A stretch of 64,000 nt of DNA from Limnohabitans planktonicus II-D5 (lineage in GTDB: Bacteria; Pseudomonadota; Gammaproteobacteria; Burkholderiales; Burkholderiaceae_C), in NCBI RefSeq assembly GCF_001270065.2, contig NZ_LFYT02000002.1:62001-126000 (forward strand), read 5' to 3'. Made by a program: the position numbers and the translations under genes. Below the pieces are notes generated by a model that saw only the letters and a list, made by a program, of their open reading frames with translations, searched no databases and had not been told where the DNA came from. This document shows positions 1 through 7,319 of this stretch, one piece after another; the stretch's first letter is position 1; every line of letters begins with the position of its first letter.

Positions 1-516
1 CGGTTTTTGGGGGATGCGATGCGGGCCAAGCTGGGCCTCACAGGTGCACTGGCCCCCGAGTCCGAACGCGAAGCCGACTGGACTTTGGTCGAAGACGTGA
101 TGCAGCTCATGGCGGCTGAAAAAGTGGACTTCACCTTGTTTTGGCGGCAACTGAGCCAGGCGGTGGTGCAGCAGTCGCAGGCCAGCACCTTGACCGATGC
201 GGGCTGGAGCGCTGTGACCGACTTGGTGCTGGACCGCCCTCGCCTGCTGGCGTGGTTGGCGCGGTACACCGCTCGGTCGGGTCAAGGCCATTTTTCGGTG
301 ATGGGCGATCAGATGCTGCGCACCAACCCCAAGTTTGTGCTGCGCAATCACTTGGCCGAAGTGGCCATCCGCCAAGCCCAGGCGGGTGACTTCTCGGAAA
401 TCGAGACCCTTTACAACTTGTTAAAGTCCCCCTTCGACGAGCATCCGGGCATGCAAGCCTATGCCGAACTGCCGCCCGACTGGGCGAGCCAACTGGAAAT
501 CAGCTGTTCATCATGA
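1..516 (+). CDS. selO: Protein adenylyltransferase SelO (YdiU), C-terminal part, truncated by the window edge
   Basis: The frame is open from base 1, so the start and the kinase-like catalytic core lie outside the window and only the last 171 codons are seen. The C-terminus is characteristic of SelO/YdiU: an [15 protein letters not shown] block, then a PFDEHPG stretch, then PPDWA and a terminal SCSS, the position where eukaryotic SelO has Sec-Ser-Ser. The family is a pseudokinase that transfers AMP to protein Ser/Thr/Tyr and is linked to redox stress (established knowledge). The stop overlaps the msrB start in an ATGA, so the two are probably co-translated. The Cys in the SCSS tail is present. 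Nothing can be said about the active site. Confidence 0.9.
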   Translation, partial: RFLGDAMRAKLGLTGALAPESEREADWTLVEDVMQLMAAEKVDFTLFWRQLSQAVVQQSQASTLTDAGWSAVTDLVLDRPRLLAWLARYTARSGQGHFSVMGDQMLRTNPKFVLRNHLAEVAIRQAQAGDFSEIETLYNLLKSPFDEHPGMQAYAELPPDWASQLEISCSS

Positions 517-920
517 CCAAAATTGAAAAATCCGCACAAGAGTGGCGCGAGTTGCTGGCCGCCAAGGGTGCCGAACCTGTGGCCTTTGCGGTCACGCGCC
601 AGGCCGCGACCGAACGCCCCTTCACCGGCAAGTACGAGGGCCACTGGTCCAAAGGCACTTACAGCTGCATGTGCTGCGACGCGCCATTGTTCAGCTCAGA
701 CACCAAATTCGACGCCGGCTGCGGCTGGCCCAGCTTTTCGCAAGCCGCCAGCGAAAGCGCCATCGAAGAGCGCGTGGACACCAGCCACGGCATGCGCCGG
801 GTCGAAACCGTGTGCGCCCAATGCGGCGCGCACCTGGGCCATGTGTTCGAAGACGGCCCTGCCCCCACGGGTTTGCGCTACTGCATGAACTCTGCTTCGT
901 TAGACTTCGAGCCTTCCTGA
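513..920 (+). CDS. msrB: Peptide-methionine (R)-S-oxide reductase MsrB
   Basis: This 135-residue protein is a full-length single-domain MsrB. It reduces the R epimer of methionine sulfoxide in proteins using thioredoxin. Visible signatures are the two zinc CxxC pairs (C52/C55 in CMCCDAPLF and C101/C104 in CAQCG), the GCGWPSF block at about 69-75, [10 protein letters not shown] at about 107-116, and the catalytic cysteine C124 in RYCMNSASL. It begins inside the selO stop codon (ATGA overlap), which places SelO and MsrB in one transcription unit and suggests a shared oxidative-stress role. No signal peptide is seen, so it should be cytoplasmic. A 9-bp hairpin follows the stop codon. Confidence 0.97.
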   Translation: MTKIEKSAQEWRELLAAKGAEPVAFAVTRQAATERPFTGKYEGHWSKGTYSCMCCDAPLFSSDTKFDAGCGWPSFSQAASESAIEERVDTSHGMRRVETVCAQCGAHLGHVFEDGPAPTGLRYCMNSASLDFEPS

Positions 921-928
921 CCGAACCC

Positions 929-951
929 GGCTGCGCCTCATTGGCGCAGCC
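929..951 (+). terminator. Perfect 9-bp intercistronic hairpin after msrB
   Basis: Arms GGCTGCGCC (929-937) and GGCGCAGCC (943-951) flank the loop TCATT. There is no U-tract, so this is more likely a partial terminator or mRNA-stabilising hairpin than a full intrinsic terminator. yciB starts 15 bases further on. Confidence 0.4.
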
Positions 952-965
952 AACTCACCCATTCC

Positions 966-1508
966 ATGAAATTCATCCTCGACTTTTTTCCCATCTTGCT
1001 GTTCTTTGGTGCCTACAAGATGGCCGACATCTACACCGCCACGGCGGTGCTCATGGGCGCGACCGTGCTGCAAACAGCCATCATCTACAAGATGGACGGC
1101 AAGCTGCAGACCATGCACAAGATCACGCTGGTGTTGGTGCTGGGCTTTGGTGCCTTGACACTGGGCTTGCACGACGAGCGCTTCATCAAGTGGAAACCCA
1201 CCTTGCTCTACTCGGGCCTGGCGATTGCCCTGGCCGTGGCGCACTGGTTGTTGAAGAAAAACTTTTTGCACATGCTGCTGGGCACGCAATTGCAACTGCC
1301 CCACGCCGTGTGGAACCGCTTGAACCTGTCGTGGATGCTGTACTGCGTTTTCATGGCCGCCATCAACGCCTATGTGGCCCACTACTTCAGCACCGAAGCT
1401 TGGGTCAACTTCAAGCTCTGGGGGTATGCCTTCCCATTGGTTTTTATTGTCAGCCAAGGCATTTACATCTCGCGCTATTTGCCCAAAGACGAAGGTGACC
1501 AAAAATGA
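966..1508 (+). CDS. yciB: Inner-membrane septation/envelope protein YciB (IspZ)
   Basis: The 180-residue protein has the length and features of the YciB/IspZ family: an N-terminal [14 protein letters not shown] segment, the K-M-DGKL loop, a W-KPT-L motif near residue 77 and about five hydrophobic membrane segments. The C-terminus is short and charged (KDEGDQK). The family is implicated in cell-envelope integrity and septation; its biochemical activity is not settled. It overlaps bolA by ATGA, and the order yciB-bolA-parvulin is a familiar betaproteobacterial arrangement. The start is the ATG at 966; no strong Shine-Dalgarno motif is evident. Confidence 0.93.
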   Translation: MKFILDFFPILLFFGAYKMADIYTATAVLMGATVLQTAIIYKMDGKLQTMHKITLVLVLGFGALTLGLHDERFIKWKPTLLYSGLAIALAVAHWLLKKNFLHMLLGTQLQLPHAVWNRLNLSWMLYCVFMAAINAYVAHYFSTEAWVNFKLWGYAFPLVFIVSQGIYISRYLPKDEGDQK

Positions 1509-1777
1509 GCACCGACACCCTGCCCTTGAGCGCGCAAATCCACACCCGCCTGACCGAGCGCCTGCAACCCACCGCGCTGCGCGTGATCGACGAAAGCGCC
1601 CAGCACGCGGGCCACATGGGTGCCAACGACAGCGGCGTGGGCACGCACATGCGGGTGTGCATTGCATCACCTTTATTTGTCGGCATCAGCCGCGTTCAGC
1701 GTCATCGCCTTGTGTATGATGCGCTGCAAGATTTCATTGATCAGGGCTTGCACGCCCTGGCGATTGAGCTGATCTGA
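1505..1777 (+). CDS. bolA: BolA family protein
   Basis: This 90-residue protein has the single-domain BolA fold. The signature is the C-terminal block [18 protein letters not shown] with the RHR triplet, followed by the short hydrophobic tail HALAIELI. BolA proteins pair with monothiol glutaredoxins in iron-sulfur handling, and some act in transcription. The start overlaps the yciB stop (ATGA), so translation is probably coupled. The region before the signature is variable and has a conserved-type SHxxGH-like equivalent (AGHMGAND). BolA-1 versus other subgroups cannot be decided here. Confidence 0.9.
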   Translation: MSTDTLPLSAQIHTRLTERLQPTALRVIDESAQHAGHMGANDSGVGTHMRVCIASPLFVGISRVQRHRLVYDALQDFIDQGLHALAIELI

Positions 1778-1786
1778 ACCCGGGCC

Positions 1787-1815
1787 GTCACCCTTTGGTG
1801 ACAGCCCCTTTTTTT
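1787..1815 (+). terminator. Probable intrinsic terminator after bolA
   Basis: A GTCACC/GGTGAC hairpin (1787-1792 and 1797-1802, loop CTTT) is followed after AGCCCC by a run of seven T. The six-base gap before the T-run weakens the call slightly. Confidence 0.6.
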
Positions 1816-1860
1816 GAACCCTTGACCCATATCTGACACTCCGTCTCTTAGGAAAACACG

Positions 1861-2634
1861 ATGAAAAAGCAAATGCTCAGTGCCGCCTTGGTGGCCTTGC
1901 TGGCGTCCCCTGTTCTGGCGCAAAACCTGGCTGTGGTCAACGGCAAGCCTGTGCCTTCTTCGCGCGTCAAAGCCCTGCAACAACAAGTCGAGGCTTCGGG
2001 CCGCCCCGTCACCCCTGATGTGCTGGACCAAATCAAGCAAGAACTGATCGCCCGCGAAATCTTCATGCAAGAAGCCCGCAAACGCGGCCTGGACGCCAGC
2101 GATGACTACAAAAACCAGTTGGAACTGGCCCGTCAGACCATCCTGATCCGACAGCTGTTTGCCGATTTCCAAAAGAACAACCCAGTCACTGATGCCGACA
2201 TCAAGGCCGAATACGACAAATTTGCCGCAGCCAATGGCGGCAAAGAATACCGTGCACGCCACATCCTGGTGGAAAAAGAAGACGAAGCCAAAGCGCTGAT
2301 TGCCGAGATCAAAAAAGGTGCCAAGTTTGAAGACCTGGCCAAAAAAGCCTCCAAAGACCCAGGCTCCGGCGCCAACGGCGGCGACTTGGATTGGGCCGCA
2401 GCAGGCAGCTACGTGCCCGAGTTTTCCGGTGCCATGACCAAGCTGGAAAAAGGCCAGATGACCGAAACCCCCGTGAAGAGCCAGTTTGGCTTCCACATCA
2501 TCCGTGTGGACGACGTGCGCGATGCACAGCTGCCCAAGCTGGAAGAAGTCAAACCCCAGATTTCACAGCAGCTGCAGCAGCAAAAACTGGCCAAGTTCCA
2601 GGAAGACCTGCGCGCCAAAGCCAAAATCCAGTGA
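1861..2634 (+). CDS. Exported parvulin-type peptidyl-prolyl cis-trans isomerase (PpiC family)
   Basis: The 257-residue precursor starts with a clear Sec signal peptide (basic KK, then a hydrophobic stretch ending SPVLA-Q near residue 20). An N-terminal helical SurA-N-like part covers about 25-125. The parvulin domain covers about 130-220, from YRARHILV through GGDLDW to FGFHIIRV, and carries the two histidines typical of the fold. A charged helical tail ends the protein. It should act in the periplasm on outer-membrane or secreted protein folding. An AGGA ribosome site lies just before the ATG. A strong terminator follows, so this is the last gene of its unit. It resembles the PpiC/PrsA-like exported parvulins of Burkholderiales rather than two-domain SurA. 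Confidence 0.93.
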   Translation: MKKQMLSAALVALLASPVLAQNLAVVNGKPVPSSRVKALQQQVEASGRPVTPDVLDQIKQELIAREIFMQEARKRGLDASDDYKNQLELARQTILIRQLFADFQKNNPVTDADIKAEYDKFAAANGGKEYRARHILVEKEDEAKALIAEIKKGAKFEDLAKKASKDPGSGANGGDLDWAAAGSYVPEFSGAMTKLEKGQMTETPVKSQFGFHIIRVDDVRDAQLPKLEEVKPQISQQLQQQKLAKFQEDLRAKAKIQ

Positions 2635-2653
2635 TCTGGTCTTTGCTCACCTG

Positions 2654-2680
2654 AAAAACGCGACTTCGGTCGCGTTTTTT
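2654..2680 (+). terminator. Intrinsic terminator with UUCG tetraloop
   Basis: CGCGAC (2659-2664) and GTCGCG (2669-2674) enclose TTCG. An A-run before and a T-run after (2675-2680) extend the pairing, so it can work in both orientations. It lies 20 bases after the isomerase stop. Confidence 0.9.
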
Positions 2681-2778
2681 GCTTTTGGGCTGAAGATGCG
2701 CTGGGGTCAAAAGGTCTGCGCGCGACCAGGGGCTCAGTGCCCGCCGCTTCAGGGCTCCCCAAACCGGCACCAGTAAGC

Positions 2779-2795
2779 TGGGATAATCCCAGCCC
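2779..2795 (+). promoter_or_regulatory. Palindromic -10 promoter element, predicted leaderless start for rlhA
   Basis: TGGGATAATCCCA contains a GATAAT -10-like hexamer at 2782-2787, eight bases before the rlhA ATG. Transcription would start at or next to the start codon. No Shine-Dalgarno motif precedes the ATG. The same block is found before map (19 of 20 bases identical including the ATG). No convincing -35 box is seen. Confidence 0.5.
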
Positions 2796-4766
2796 ATGCA
2801 GCCCCACCACCTCGAACTCTTAGCCCCTGCCCGTACCTTCGATATCGGCATCGAAGCCATCAACCACGGAGCGGACGCGGTCTACATTGGCGGCCCGTCG
2901 TTTGGGGCGCGTTCTACGGCCGACAACTCGGTGCAAGACATCGCCCGGCTGGTGCAATACGCGCACCGCTTTCACAGCCGCATCTTTGTCACGCTCAACA
3001 CCATCTTGCGTGACGACGAACTCGAAGGGGCGCGCAAACTGGCTTGGCAGTTGTATGACGCGGGTGTGGACGCGCTGATCGTGCAAGACATGGGTTTGCT
3101 GGAGATCGACATGCCGCCGATCCAGCTGCACGCCAGCACCCAGACCGACATCCGCACGCCCGAAAAAGCCAAGTTCTTGCAAGACGCAGGGTTGAGCCAA
3201 ATCGTGCTGGCCCGCGAGTTGACCTTGCCGCAAATCGGCGCCATCCGGGACGCCGTTGACACCGAGCGCACGGTGATCGAGTTTTTTGTACACGGCGCAT
3301 TGTGCGTGGCCTACAGCGGCCAGTGCTTCATCAGCCATGCGCACACCGGCCGCAGCGCCAACCGGGGCGACTGCTCGCAGGCTTGCCGCTTGCCCTACGA
3401 GGTCAAAGACGCACAAGGCCGCATCGTGGCGCACGACAAGCATGTGTTGAGCATGAAGGACAACAACCAGAGCGAGAACCTTCGCGACTTGGTGGATGCG
3501 GGCATCCGCAGTTTCAAGATCGAAGGCCGCTACAAGGACATGGCCTATGTGAAAAACATCACCGCGCATTACCGCAAGCTCTTCGACGAAGTGCTGGCCG
3601 AGCGGCCCGAGCTGGCCCCGTCCTCGCACGGCCGCAGCACTTTCAGCTTTGAGCCAGACCCCAACCAGAACTTCAACCGCGAGTTCACCGATTACTTTGT
3701 GCAAGGCCGCAAGGAAGACATTGGCGCGTTCGACACGCCCAAAAACCCCGGCCAGCCGATTGGCTGGGTCAGCAAGGTCACGGCTGAGCACATTGAGATC
3801 ACCACCGACGACCCGGCCACCGAGCTGCACAACGGCGATGGGCTTTGCTATTACGACCTGCAAAAAGAATTGGTGGGCCTGCAGATCAACCGAGCCGAAG
3901 CGGCTAAAGCCAAAGGCGTTTGGCGCTTGTTCCCCAAAGACCCCATGGACGGCTTCAAGGACCTGCGACAAGGCGTTCAGGTCAACCGCAACCGCGACAT
4001 GAGTTGGGTGCGCACACTGGACAAAAAATCCGCGGAACGCCGTATGGGCGTGTGGATGCAGCTGGCTGAAAACAACGAGGGTCTGCAGCTGACCCTGACA
4101 GACGAGGTCGGCCACAGCGCCACGGCGCAAATGGCCATCGCCTGGCAAGCTCCCAAAGACTCAGCCTTGGCCGAGGACAAGCTCAAAAGCGCTTTGGGCA
4201 AACTGGGCGATACCCTGTTCGAGCCGCTGGACGTGCAGCTCGCACTGCACCGCCCCTGGTTTGTGCCGCCTTCGCAGCTCAACGCCTTGCGCCGAGACGC
4301 CGTGCAAGCCCTCGAAACTGCCCGCGCTGAGGGCCTGCCCCGCCTGCCGCGTGCGGTGCCCTTGGAGCCGCCTGTGCCCTACCCGGAAGACACGCTGACT
4401 TACCTGGCCAATGTGTTCAACCAAAAGGCTCGCGACTTTTATGCCAAGCACGGCGTGAAGGTGATCGCTGCGGCTTACGAGGCGCAAGAAGAGCTGGGCG
4501 AAGTCAGCCTGATGATCACCAAGCACTGCGTGCGTTTCAGCTTGAGCCTGTGCCCCAAACAAGCCAAAGGCGTGACGGGCGTGCAAGGCACGGTGAAAGC
4601 CGAACCCATGCAGCTGATCAACGGCAAGGAAAAACTCACCCTGCGCTTTGACTGCAAACCCTGCGAAATGCATGTGGTGGGCAAGATCAAAAAGTCGGTG
4701 CTCAACGCCGTGCCGGAAAGCCCGGTGCAGTTTTACAAAACACGACCTGTGGTGGGCTTGCACTAA
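2796..4766 (+). CDS. rlhA: U32-family 23S rRNA C2501 hydroxylase RlhA
   Basis: The 656-residue protein matches the long U32 type (E. coli RlhA/YdcP is about 650 residues) rather than the roughly 450-residue TrhP/YegQ type. The N-terminal TIM-barrel-like U32 domain opens with LELLAPARTFD and GADAVYIGGPSFGAR. The signature VHGALCVAYSGQC and NRGDCSQACR supplies four cysteines (C170, C177, C193, C197) expected for the iron-sulfur site. FKIEGRYKD follows at about 245. The C-terminal half is the DUF3656-type extension with C-terminal C-x-PC residues. The known E. coli role is hydroxylation of 23S rRNA C2501; transfer of that role rests on length and domain order. The ATG at 2796 is preceded by a predicted leaderless promoter. 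Confidence 0.88.
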   Translation: MQPHHLELLAPARTFDIGIEAINHGADAVYIGGPSFGARSTADNSVQDIARLVQYAHRFHSRIFVTLNTILRDDELEGARKLAWQLYDAGVDALIVQDMGLLEIDMPPIQLHASTQTDIRTPEKAKFLQDAGLSQIVLARELTLPQIGAIRDAVDTERTVIEFFVHGALCVAYSGQCFISHAHTGRSANRGDCSQACRLPYEVKDAQGRIVAHDKHVLSMKDNNQSENLRDLVDAGIRSFKIEGRYKDMAYVKNITAHYRKLFDEVLAERPELAPSSHGRSTFSFEPDPNQNFNREFTDYFVQGRKEDIGAFDTPKNPGQPIGWVSKVTAEHIEITTDDPATELHNGDGLCYYDLQKELVGLQINRAEAAKAKGVWRLFPKDPMDGFKDLRQGVQVNRNRDMSWVRTLDKKSAERRMGVWMQLAENNEGLQLTLTDEVGHSATAQMAIAWQAPKDSALAEDKLKSALGKLGDTLFEPLDVQLALHRPWFVPPSQLNALRRDAVQALETARAEGLPRLPRAVPLEPPVPYPEDTLTYLANVFNQKARDFYAKHGVKVIAAAYEAQEELGEVSLMITKHCVRFSLSLCPKQAKGVTGVQGTVKAEPMQLINGKEKLTLRFDCKPCEMHVVGKIKKSVLNAVPESPVQFYKTRPVVGLH

Positions 4767-4867
4767 AGATCGCACGCTTGCCCAAGCTTGCCCCGTTTCC
4801 AACCCGCGTTTTGTGTGCGCATGCCAGCTGCCAAAATGAACCTCCCATTTTCTGAGCCGAGTCCATC

Positions 4868-5347
4868 GTGAACATTGCCCGTCTGCACTTCAACTCTCAG
4901 CGCTTGATCACTGGATCAACACTTCTGGCGGCCGTGCTGCTTGCCGGCTGCGCAAGCACTGGAGACAAGCCGAGCGGCATGCCCGTGCTCTACCCCAACG
5001 CTGCCTACAAAAGCATGGGTGAATCGGCCGCCAAACAACACCTGAGCCAATGCATGGCGTCTGCACAATCGAATGGCCTGAACCCTTACGAAGACCACCA
5101 TGCATTGGCCTCGGGTGCCAAGTCGGGCGCAGCCATTGCAGGCGTCACGGGTGCTGTCAGTGGTCTGGTGTTTGGTCGAGGCAATTTGAACGATGCCGTC
5201 AAATATGGCGCGCAAAGCGCGGTGGTCGGCGCTGTTGCTGGTGGCACACGCGGCGCTCTGAGCCCGCAACGCCCCAACACCATTTATCGTCAGTTTGTCC
5301 AGCGCTGCGCCAGCGAAAAAGGCCTGGACATCATCGGCTGGTCATGA
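4868..5347 (+). CDS. Small glycine-zipper lipoprotein
   Basis: This 159-residue protein starts at a GTG. Its signal peptide ends in the lipobox LLAG-C (Cys at about residue 28), so it is predicted to be a lipoprotein. The middle (about 80-130) is rich in Gly and Ala with GxxxG spacing (SGAAIAGVTGAVSGLVFG, then AVVGAVAGG), the glycine-zipper pattern seen in several envelope lipoproteins of unknown function. Two later cysteines (CMAS and RCASEKG) might form a disulfide. It ends GLDIIGWS. No specific function is assigned. It stands alone between rlhA and the convergent yedI-like gene. Confidence 0.75.
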   Translation: MNIARLHFNSQRLITGSTLLAAVLLAGCASTGDKPSGMPVLYPNAAYKSMGESAAKQHLSQCMASAQSNGLNPYEDHHALASGAKSGAAIAGVTGAVSGLVFGRGNLNDAVKYGAQSAVVGAVAGGTRGALSPQRPNTIYRQFVQRCASEKGLDIIGWS

Positions 5348-5442
5348 CGCTGTGCCTGCTTGAAGCGGGATGGTTCAATATGAAAAATGCCCAGGCCTGT
5401 CACGTGCATGGGGTCAAGAAAAAAAACGTGGTTCAACGCCGA

Positions 5443-5457
5443 GCCGGTCAAACCGGC
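5443..5457. terminator. Possible terminator hairpin between convergent genes
   Basis: GCCGGT and ACCGGC flank CAA. On the minus strand a run of eight T (complement of A at 5419-5426) lies about 16 bases beyond the stem, further than usual. Apart from this hairpin, nothing is recognised in 5348-5510. Confidence 0.3.
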
Positions 5458-5510
5458 GCGGATTTACATACCTTGGCCTGAGCTGCGCATGAGATCAAAG
5501 TCGCCGTGCA

Positions 5511-6482
5511 TCAAGCAGCGCTCACCCGAGCCCTGAGCCGGTTGACCCCTTGCATGACGCCTACCAGCACCACACCGGCCACAAAACCGGTCGCGCCGCC
5601 TGCCAGATTGCTCATCAGTGCACCCCCAAAGGTCAGTCCTTGAGCCCAATGCTCTACGGCATGGCCGAGTGCGGGCACGCCATGCAGCAAGATGCCACCG
5701 CCCACCAAAAACATGGCCGCCGTGCCCAGCACCGACAGGGCCTTCATGAGCCACGGGGCGAAAGCCAGCAGGCCACGGCCCAGCATCTGCTGAAACGCGC
5801 TTGTTTTTTGGGTGAGGTAAATACCGGCGTCATCGAGTTTGACGATGCCGCCCACCAGGCCATACACACCAATGGTCATGACAAGCGAGATGCCCACCAG
5901 CACCCCCACTTGTTGCGCAAAGCTGGCCGTGGCCACGGTGCCCAAGCTGATGACAATGATTTCAGCAGACAAGATGAAATCGGTGCGCACCGCCCCCTTG
6001 ATCTTGTCTTTTTCAAAGGCCAACAAATCCATATGCGGATCGGCAACAGCTTGCACCAGTTCGGCATGGTGGGCATCGGTTTCTTCACGGCTGTGCAGCC
6101 AAGCATGCAGCAGTTTTTCGGCGCCTTCAAAGCACAAAAACAGCCCCCCCAGCATCAAGAGGGGCGTGATCATCCAGGGCGCAACCGCACTGATGAGCAG
6201 TGCAGCGGGCACCAGGATGGCTTTGTTGAGCAAAGACCCCTTGGCCACCGCCCACACCACCGGCAGTTCACGGTCGGCTTTCACGCCTATCACTTGCTGA
6301 GCGTTCAATGCCAGGTCATCGCCCAGCACCCCGGCGGTTTTTTTGGCGGCGATTTGCGTCATGGTGGCCACATCGTCCGCAGCGGCTGCGCTTTGCCGGG
6401 CTGCCACCTTGGTCATGGTGGCCACGTCATCCAGCAAAGTGGCAATGTCGTCGATCAGGGTCAGCAAACTGGATGCGGCCAT
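5511..6482 (-). CDS. YedI/DUF808-family inner-membrane protein
   Basis: The 323-residue protein opens with the family-typical N-terminus ([23 protein letters not shown] followed by a second [26 protein letters not shown]). That is a soluble amphipathic part with a duplicated DDVATMT motif. About six hydrophobic segments follow, including [19 protein letters not shown] near residue 115. The cytoplasmic loop DAHHAELVQ to [20 protein letters not shown] is the conserved core. The family function is unknown; E. coli YedI belongs to it. It is the last gene of a minus-strand run below vapC with a 42-base gap. Length and motif order agree with the family, so it appears intact. Confidence 0.88.
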   Translation of the reverse strand: MAASSLLTLIDDIATLLDDVATMTKVAARQSAAAADDVATMTQIAAKKTAGVLGDDLALNAQQVIGVKADRELPVVWAVAKGSLLNKAILVPAALLISAVAPWMITPLLMLGGLFLCFEGAEKLLHAWLHSREETDAHHAELVQAVADPHMDLLAFEKDKIKGAVRTDFILSAEIIVISLGTVATASFAQQVGVLVGISLVMTIGVYGLVGGIVKLDDAGIYLTQKTSAFQQMLGRGLLAFAPWLMKALSVLGTAAMFLVGGGILLHGVPALGHAVEHWAQGLTFGGALMSNLAGGATGFVAGVVLVGVMQGVNRLRARVSAA

Positions 6483-6524
6483 TCGGTGTCTTTCGAAAGT
6501 TAAGGATGAAGTCGAGAGTTAAGC

Positions 6525-7004
6525 TTAGCGCAACAAATTGTGCAGAGCCTGTCTTCTCGCGTCACGATACACATCAAAGTCTTTGTCGATGGACACCACA
6601 TGGCGAATGTCCAGGCGTTCGGCGGCTTCGGCGATGGAGGCGTCGGCCAAGTCCAGGGGCAAGCTGGCAAAACGCTGGCAGATGCTGAGCACACTGGTCA
6701 GGCTCCAGTCGGCAGGTGCGTCCAGCTTGAGCGCGCCGCGTTGCACCCACTGCAAAAAATCAAGTGCCGCCTGGTTGTGGATGCGCCTGGCCAGCAAGGC
6801 ACAGACTTCGGTCAACACAGGCCAAGTGGTGTGCAAGGCGACATCGGGGTGGGCTTGCAGCCACGCCAGCGTTGGCCGATGCCATTTGTCGGCACTGTTG
6901 AACAAGGCCAGCAAAGGGCCGCTGTCGATCATGGCTTGCAGCACCGGTGGTTGGGCCCGCCAGCCTGGACTGGGCTCCTGGGCTGACAACGCAGCGGTGC
7001 TCAT
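6525..7004 (-). CDS. PIN-domain toxin (VapC type)
   Basis: The 159-residue protein is a PIN-domain ribonuclease. Acidic residues at the usual positions are D27 (IDSGPLLALFN), E66 (TEVCALLAR), D121 (DASIAEAA) and the SIDKDFDVY block with D140, D142 and D144. The start was chosen at 7004 because its ATG overlaps the antitoxin stop as ATGA; an upstream in-frame start would extend 13 residues into the antitoxin gene. PIN toxins of VapBC systems cleave tRNA or rRNA (family knowledge); the target cannot be read from the sequence. The partner is the ribbon-helix-helix gene directly upstream. Confidence 0.87.
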   Translation of the reverse strand: MSTAALSAQEPSPGWRAQPPVLQAMIDSGPLLALFNSADKWHRPTLAWLQAHPDVALHTTWPVLTEVCALLARRIHNQAALDFLQWVQRGALKLDAPADWSLTSVLSICQRFASLPLDLADASIAEAAERLDIRHVVSIDKDFDVYRDARRQALHNLLR

Positions 7005-7255
7005 GAGCGACGTGCCTGCTTGGCTTGCACTGCATCCGCCCATTCGTTTTTGCGGTTTTCAGCCAAATTGGCCGAGCCTGCGAATCGGCCAAAAACGCCC
7101 TCGCCCAGCGCCCATGCGGATGCGGTGACAGGGGGCTGTGACAAATACGCAGTCAGGGCATCGCGCATGACTTCACTCAGGCTTCGGCCTTCCTGTGCGC
7201 AGCGCATGCGCAAGGCGTTTTCAAGCTTGTCGGGCAATTTGACGGTAGTGGTCAT
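7001..7255 (-). CDS. Ribbon-helix-helix antitoxin (VapB/CopG-like)
   Basis: The 84-residue protein has an N-terminal ribbon-helix-helix: strand TTTVKLP followed by helices with ALRMRCAQEGRSLSEVMRDALTAYL. The C-terminal half would wrap the PIN toxin. The start at 7255 (MTTTVKLP) is preferred over the upstream ATG at 7306 because GGAG lies seven bases upstream and the RHH strand starts straight after it. The longer start would also read through the palindromic operator. The stop overlaps the toxin start. A near-perfect palindrome directly upstream is the expected binding site for autoregulation. Confidence 0.87.
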   Translation of the reverse strand: MTTTVKLPDKLENALRMRCAQEGRSLSEVMRDALTAYLSQPPVTASAWALGEGVFGRFAGSANLAENRKNEWADAVQAKQARRS

Positions 7256-7261
7256 GGGGAC

Positions 7262-7290
7262 TCCGGGTAATAAATTTATTATTACCCGGA
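7262..7290. promoter_or_regulatory. 29-bp palindromic operator upstream of the antitoxin
   Basis: Arms TCCGGGTAATAA (7262-7273) and TTATTACCCGGA (7279-7290) are perfect inverted repeats around the spacer ATTTA. The AT-rich centre may also contain the -10 region. The position, just upstream of the antitoxin ribosome site, fits ribbon-helix-helix autorepression. Confidence 0.7.
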
Positions 7291-7319
7291 CTGGATGAAC
7301 TGTCAATCCGCATGAGCGC

